Shown here in pieces: positions 60,522-64,000 of a stretch of DNA of 64,000 bases. The stretch is taken from contig NZ_MTZV01000006.1 in assembly GCF_002362315.1 (NCBI RefSeq), positions 930,001-994,000 of the forward strand. Direction: 5' to 3'. Every line of letters starts with the position of its first letter. The first letter of the stretch is position 1. Source of the DNA: Paraburkholderia acidicola. Lineage in GTDB: Bacteria > Pseudomonadota > Gammaproteobacteria > Burkholderiales > Burkholderiaceae. The notes under the pieces were generated by a model, which made no database searches, had not been told where the DNA came from, and saw only the letters and a list, made by a program, of their open reading frames with translations. Made by a program: the position numbers and the translations under genes.

Positions 60522-61571
60522 ATGAAAAGCGACAAGGGAACCATCTCCGTTAGTCTCGTCGAGGAAACCCTGGCGCTCGCGCGCGCTCGCGGCCTTGACG
60601 TGGGGCCGCTCATCGAGGCCGCCGCCATTGCGCCGCCGATGCTCGCGTCGCCGAAAGGACGCGTCTCGCCGGAGCAGTACGGCGCGCTGTGGGCCGGCAT
60701 CGCTCGCGCGCTCGACGACGAGTTCTTCGGCCAGGATTCGCATCCGATGCGCAGCGGCAGCTTCATCGCGATGACCCAGGCCGCGCTCGGCGCGCGGGAT
60801 GGTGCGCATGCGCTCTCGCGTGCAGTCGGCTTCATGCGGCTGATTCTCGACGATCTGCGCGTGGAGATCGACACCAACGCGACCCGCGTGCGCCTGGTGT
60901 TCACGCATAGCGAAGGCACCCCACTACCGACGATGTTCGCGTATGCGACGTACTTCATTCTGGTCTACGGTCTGGTCTGCTGGCTCGTGGGACGGCGCAT
61001 TCCGCTGCAGCGGGCGCACTTTCGCTGCGCGGAGCCGCCGGCCGCGCACGAATACCGCTTGATGTTCTGCGACGACATGGCGTTCGGGCAGCCCGCGTCG
61101 TATGTCGATCTCGCACCCGAGTTCATGAGCCTGCCGGTCGTGCAGACCACGCGCTCCGTCAAGCCGTTTCTGCGCGATGCGCCGGGCAGCTTCGTCGTCA
61201 AGTACCGCAATCCCGGTTCGTTTGCCGCGCGCGTGCGCAAAACGCTGCGCGCGCTCTCGATGTCGGCATGGCCCGCCGCCGACCAGATGGCCGCGTCGCT
61301 GCACGTCGCGGAAGCAACCATGCGCCGACGCCTGAAACAGGAAGGCCATACGTACCAGTCGATCAAGGACGACCTGCGCCGCGATATCGCGATTGCCGAG
61401 TTGCAGGACACCGACCGGACGATCGCGGACATCGCACAGGCGGTCGGTTTCGCGGAACCGAGCGCGTTTCATCGGGCGTTCCGTAAGTGGACCGGCATGC
61501 GGCCTACGGATTACCGCGCGACGCGCGCCGCAATGCACCATCCACACCGCACGCGGCAATCTGTCACCTGA
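60522..61571 (+). CDS. AraC-family regulator (OruR/Arabinose_bd type)
   Basis: A 349-residue regulator. An N-terminal Arabinose_bd domain (VSLVEETLALARARGLDVGP ... GALWAGIARALDDEFFGQDS) is followed by the C-terminal AraC HTH pair (LHVAEATMRRRLKQEGHTYQ and RTIADIAQAVGFAEPSAFHRAF then GMRPTDYR). Divergent from the acyl-CoA dehydrogenase gene (263 bp), which it probably controls in response to a fatty or carboxylic acid (inference). ATG 60522 begins the domain; the preceding frame from 60471 is Pro-rich. Confidence 0.9.
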   Translation: MKSDKGTISVSLVEETLALARARGLDVGPLIEAAAIAPPMLASPKGRVSPEQYGALWAGIARALDDEFFGQDSHPMRSGSFIAMTQAALGARDGAHALSRAVGFMRLILDDLRVEIDTNATRVRLVFTHSEGTPLPTMFAYATYFILVYGLVCWLVGRRIPLQRAHFRCAEPPAAHEYRLMFCDDMAFGQPASYVDLAPEFMSLPVVQTTRSVKPFLRDAPGSFVVKYRNPGSFAARVRKTLRALSMSAWPAADQMAASLHVAEATMRRRLKQEGHTYQSIKDDLRRDIAIAELQDTDRTIADIAQAVGFAEPSAFHRAFRKWTGMRPTDYRATRAAMHHPHRTRQSVT

Positions 61572-61683
61572 AGCCCGATCCTGATTACAATTCAGCCTGC
61601 GCATACCCGGCCCCGGCCGCACTCATGCAGACGGCCGCCGCACCTCACCCTTCGATCCCCTCACATAACAAGAGATCCGGCTC

Positions 61684-62985
61684 ATGAACTCCGTCAAACA
61701 GTATTTCGGCTTCGACGAAGCGGGCACGAACCTGCGCACGGAAGTGCTCGCGGGCCTCACCACCTTCCTGACGATGGCCTACATCGTCTTCGTCAATCCG
61801 TCGATTCTCGGTGACGCCGGCATGCCGAAAGACGCCGTGTTCGTCGCCACCTGTCTCGTCGCGGCGCTCGCCTCGCTGATCATGGGGCTGTACGCGAATT
61901 ACCCGATCGCCTGCGCACCCGGCATGGGGCTCAACGCGTACTTCGCGTACACGGTCGTCAAGGGTATGGGGTTCACCTGGCAGGCGGCGCTCGGCGCGGT
62001 GTTCATCTCGGGGTGTCTGTTTCTCATCGTGACGCTGTTTCGCGTGCGCGAGGTGATCGTCAACGGTATTCCACATTCGATCCGCATTGCGATTACCGGC
62101 GGCATCGGGCTGTTCCTCGCGATCATTTCGCTGAAATCGGCCGGCGTCGTAGTCGGCAATCCGGCCACGCTCGTCACGCTCGGTAACCTGCACGATCCGC
62201 ACGTCGTGCTCGCGATCATCGGCTTCTTTACCATCGTCACGCTCGACTTCCTGCGCGTGCGTGGTGCGATCCTGATCGGTATTGTCGGTGTGACGGTGCT
62301 TAGCTTCTTTTTCGGCGGCAACCAGTTTCATGGTGTCGTCTCGGCGCCGCCGTCGATCGACACGACGCTGTTTCATCTCGACATCCGCGGTGCGCTGTCC
62401 GCCGGTGTGCTGAACGTGATCCTCGTGTTCTTCCTCGTCGAGCTGTTCGATGCGACCGGTACGCTGATGGGTGTCGCGAACCGCGCGGGGCTGCTGGTCG
62501 AAGGCAAGATGCACCGGTTGAACAAGGCGCTGCTCGCCGACAGTACCGCCATCCTTGCGGGCTCCCTGCTCGGCACGTCGTCGACAACCGCGTATATCGA
62601 AAGCGCCTCGGGCGTGCAGGCTGGCGGGCGCACCGGCATGACGGCGATCACCGTAGCCGTGCTGTTTCTCGCCTGCCTGTTCTTCGCGCCGCTCGCGGGC
62701 GTTGTGCCCGCTTACGCGACCGCACCGGCGCTGCTGTACGTGTCGTGCCTGATGCTGCGCGAAATGGCCGAACTGCCGTGGGACGATGCAACCGAAGTCG
62801 TGCCGGCCGCGCTCACCGCACTGCTGATGCCGTTCACGTATTCGATCGCAAACGGCGTCGCGTTCGGCTTCATTTCATACGCGGGGCTCAAACTACTGAC
62901 CGGACAGGCGCGCAAGGTGAAGCTCGTCGTCTGGGTCATCGCGGCGGTCTTCCTGTTCCGGTTCTTCTATCTCGGCGCGGAATAG
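61684..62985 (+). CDS. AzgA-type hypoxanthine/guanine/adenine permease
   Basis: A 433-residue NCS2-related purine permease (COG2252). The start MNSVKQYFGFDEAGTNLRTE is typical; motifs are CAPGMGLNAYFAYTVVKGMG, RIAITGGIGLFLAIISLKSA, LVELFDATGTLMGVANRAGL and LGTSSTTAYIESASGVQAGG. It brings in hypoxanthine, guanine or adenine by proton symport at the inner membrane. Cytochrome b561 follows 53 bp later, with no obvious link. Confidence 0.93.
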   Translation: MNSVKQYFGFDEAGTNLRTEVLAGLTTFLTMAYIVFVNPSILGDAGMPKDAVFVATCLVAALASLIMGLYANYPIACAPGMGLNAYFAYTVVKGMGFTWQAALGAVFISGCLFLIVTLFRVREVIVNGIPHSIRIAITGGIGLFLAIISLKSAGVVVGNPATLVTLGNLHDPHVVLAIIGFFTIVTLDFLRVRGAILIGIVGVTVLSFFFGGNQFHGVVSAPPSIDTTLFHLDIRGALSAGVLNVILVFFLVELFDATGTLMGVANRAGLLVEGKMHRLNKALLADSTAILAGSLLGTSSTTAYIESASGVQAGGRTGMTAITVAVLFLACLFFAPLAGVVPAYATAPALLYVSCLMLREMAELPWDDATEVVPAALTALLMPFTYSIANGVAFGFISYAGLKLLTGQARKVKLVVWVIAAVFLFRFFYLGAE

Positions 62986-63038
62986 CCGCTGTTACAGACC
63001 CTGTTCGCACGCCCAGGCCGGTTACCGGAGCAGCCCAT

Positions 63039-63569
63039 ATGCATTCCCGTTCGTCCGCCGACCGCTACTCGCGGCCGGCCATCTTCTTTCACTGGGCGAT
63101 CGTACTGCTGATCGCACTCGCCTATCTGGCCATCGAGATTCGCGGCCCGAAAGGCAGCGACAGCCGTGTGTTCTGGACCGCGCTGCATCTGTGGGCCGGC
63201 ACGCTCGTGCTCACGCTCGCGGTTCTGCGGCTGCTATGGCGCCTGTGGCGCCCCGCGCCGCCGGAGGTCAATACGAATGCGCTGCTCGCGTTTCTCGCCC
63301 GGCTCGTGCATCTCGCGCTCTATGTGTTCATTTTTGCGCAGCCGCTGCTGGGCATGCTGATGGTCAATACCGGCGGGCATCCGGTCACGCTGGCCGGATT
63401 GAATCTGAACATCACGCTGGTCGACGCGGACCCCGCTGCCCGTACAGCGCTTAAAACCCTACACGTGCTGCTCGGCAACGCGTTCTACTGGGTGATCGGC
63501 GTGCATGCGCTCGCCGCGATCGGGCATCAGGTTATTTTCCGCGACCGGACGTTGCAGCGGATGCTGTGA
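63039..63569 (+). CDS. Cytochrome b561
   Basis: A 176-residue four-helix membrane protein of the bacterial cytochrome b561 (CybB) family: YSRPAIFFHWAIVLLIALAY, ALHLWAGTLVLTLAVLRLLW, FLARLVHLALYVFIFAQPLL and FYWVIGVHALAAIGHQVIFR carry the paired His haem ligands. It moves electrons between quinols and periplasmic acceptors (superoxide in E. coli). ATG 63039 starts the conserved domain; the longer frame upstream is shadow of the permease. Confidence 0.9.
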   Translation: MHSRSSADRYSRPAIFFHWAIVLLIALAYLAIEIRGPKGSDSRVFWTALHLWAGTLVLTLAVLRLLWRLWRPAPPEVNTNALLAFLARLVHLALYVFIFAQPLLGMLMVNTGGHPVTLAGLNLNITLVDADPAARTALKTLHVLLGNAFYWVIGVHALAAIGHQVIFRDRTLQRML

Positions 63570-63651
63570 CCGCTTTCGGTCGTTCTTCCGGTCATGCGAA
63601 TACCGCGCGCGGGCATGGAGCCGGCGCGCGGAAGCATGGGATAAGAGGGAA

Positions 63652-63942
63652 TCAGTTGCGCCAGTTCGCGTTGTAGAAGCGGACATAGCCGCTGCGCAGC
63701 ACGAGACACTGCGCGCGCGTTTCCGACAGCAGACGACGGGTGGCTGCCTCGATCCGCTCACGATGCGTATCGAATGCGCCGACCATATCTTCGAGCCGCG
63801 TCGATGCCGCCCCGAAGTGATCTTCCAGCGCCTCGGCGGTGATCATGCATTCCACCCTCTCGCCATCGACCAGGGCCGGAAAGGCCAGAGTCAACTCGGG
63901 CCCCGAATAAGCCGGGGTTTCGTACGGGAAATTGATCTGCAT
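63652..63942 (-). CDS. DUF1488-family small protein
   Basis: A 96-residue protein of the DUF1488 pattern (LTLAFPALVDGERVECMITAEALEDHFGA ... FDTHRERIEAATRRLL split). The function of this family is unknown; it occurs as single small genes in Burkholderiales. ATG 63942 (MQINFPYE) is chosen, with AAGG about 9 nt upstream; GTG 63951 is in frame. Confidence 0.75.
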   Translation of the reverse strand: MQINFPYETPAYSGPELTLAFPALVDGERVECMITAEALEDHFGAASTRLEDMVGAFDTHRERIEAATRRLLSETRAQCLVLRSGYVRFYNANWRN

Positions 63943-64000
63943 GGGATTCACCTTCGATTGACCAACCGTCTCGGGGCCGCGCCTGCTTCTATCGAGCCTG

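Noticed and set aside
1..64000. tRNA, rRNA, IS element, integrase or phage genes
   Set aside because: None recognised on reading both strands; the island character rests on gene content only.

Overview
The window is high-GC DNA of a Burkholderiales bacterium, most likely Paraburkholderia or a close relative. I infer this from family content rather than a database search: a Ralstonia/Xanthomonas-type Hrp type III secretion (T3SS) fringe, a DUF4148 protein, a YqjI/YqjH-type pair, OprB porin, katB-ankB and many MFS/LysR/AraC/TetR genes. I see no rRNA, tRNA, insertion sequence, integrase or CRISPR array.

Left part (1-19.4 kb) looks like an accessory island for host interaction. It starts with the N-terminal part of a T3SS secretin (hrcC/sctC, cut by the window edge). 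Next come a PilT-like ATPase and a compact R64/Tcp-like type IVb pilus operon on the minus strand, pilL-N-O-P-Q-R-S. After that are two Gly/Ser-rich harpin-like genes, a small unknown exported-looking protein, an HrpB1/HrpK-like protein, a periplasmic catalase with its ankyrin lipoprotein (katB-ankB), and a winged-helix/NB-ARC-like regulator. Three promoters in this part carry perfect plant-inducible-promoter (PIP) boxes, TTCGC-N15-TTCGC, each followed 30-31 nt later by a -10-like hexamer. They sit in front of both harpin-like genes and the small-protein/HrpB1-like operon. This puts these genes in one HrpX/HrpB-type regulon and is the strongest discovery-type signal here.

Middle part (19.4-46 kb) is metabolic and regulatory. 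It holds a malate/lactate-type dehydrogenase, an M20 dipeptidase, an Imm_superinfect small membrane protein, an epoxide hydrolase, LysR/lipocalin/XRE-cupin genes, a TetR-MFS efflux pair with shared operator-like sites, a PEP-mutase-family enzyme, OsmC and a GH15 glucanohydrolase. A LacI-controlled module follows (two HSL-type esterases, LacI, an MFS importer, an OprB porin) with an 18-bp sequence repeated identically before the first esterase and before the importer. Then come RpiR / class-III aminotransferase / carboxymuconolactone-decarboxylase-like genes, a glycogen-debranching-like enzyme and citrate synthase.

Right part (46-64 kb) has an MreB paralogue, esterases, an EmrB-type transporter, a 43-bp tandem repeat, AraC regulators and glutaminase. 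It also has a decayed higBA toxin-antitoxin relic, a PadR (His-rich YqjI-like) / siderophore-interacting reductase / MFS cluster behind a 16-bp palindrome, acyl-CoA synthetase plus acyl-CoA dehydrogenase, an AzgA-type purine permease, cytochrome b561 and a DUF1488 protein.
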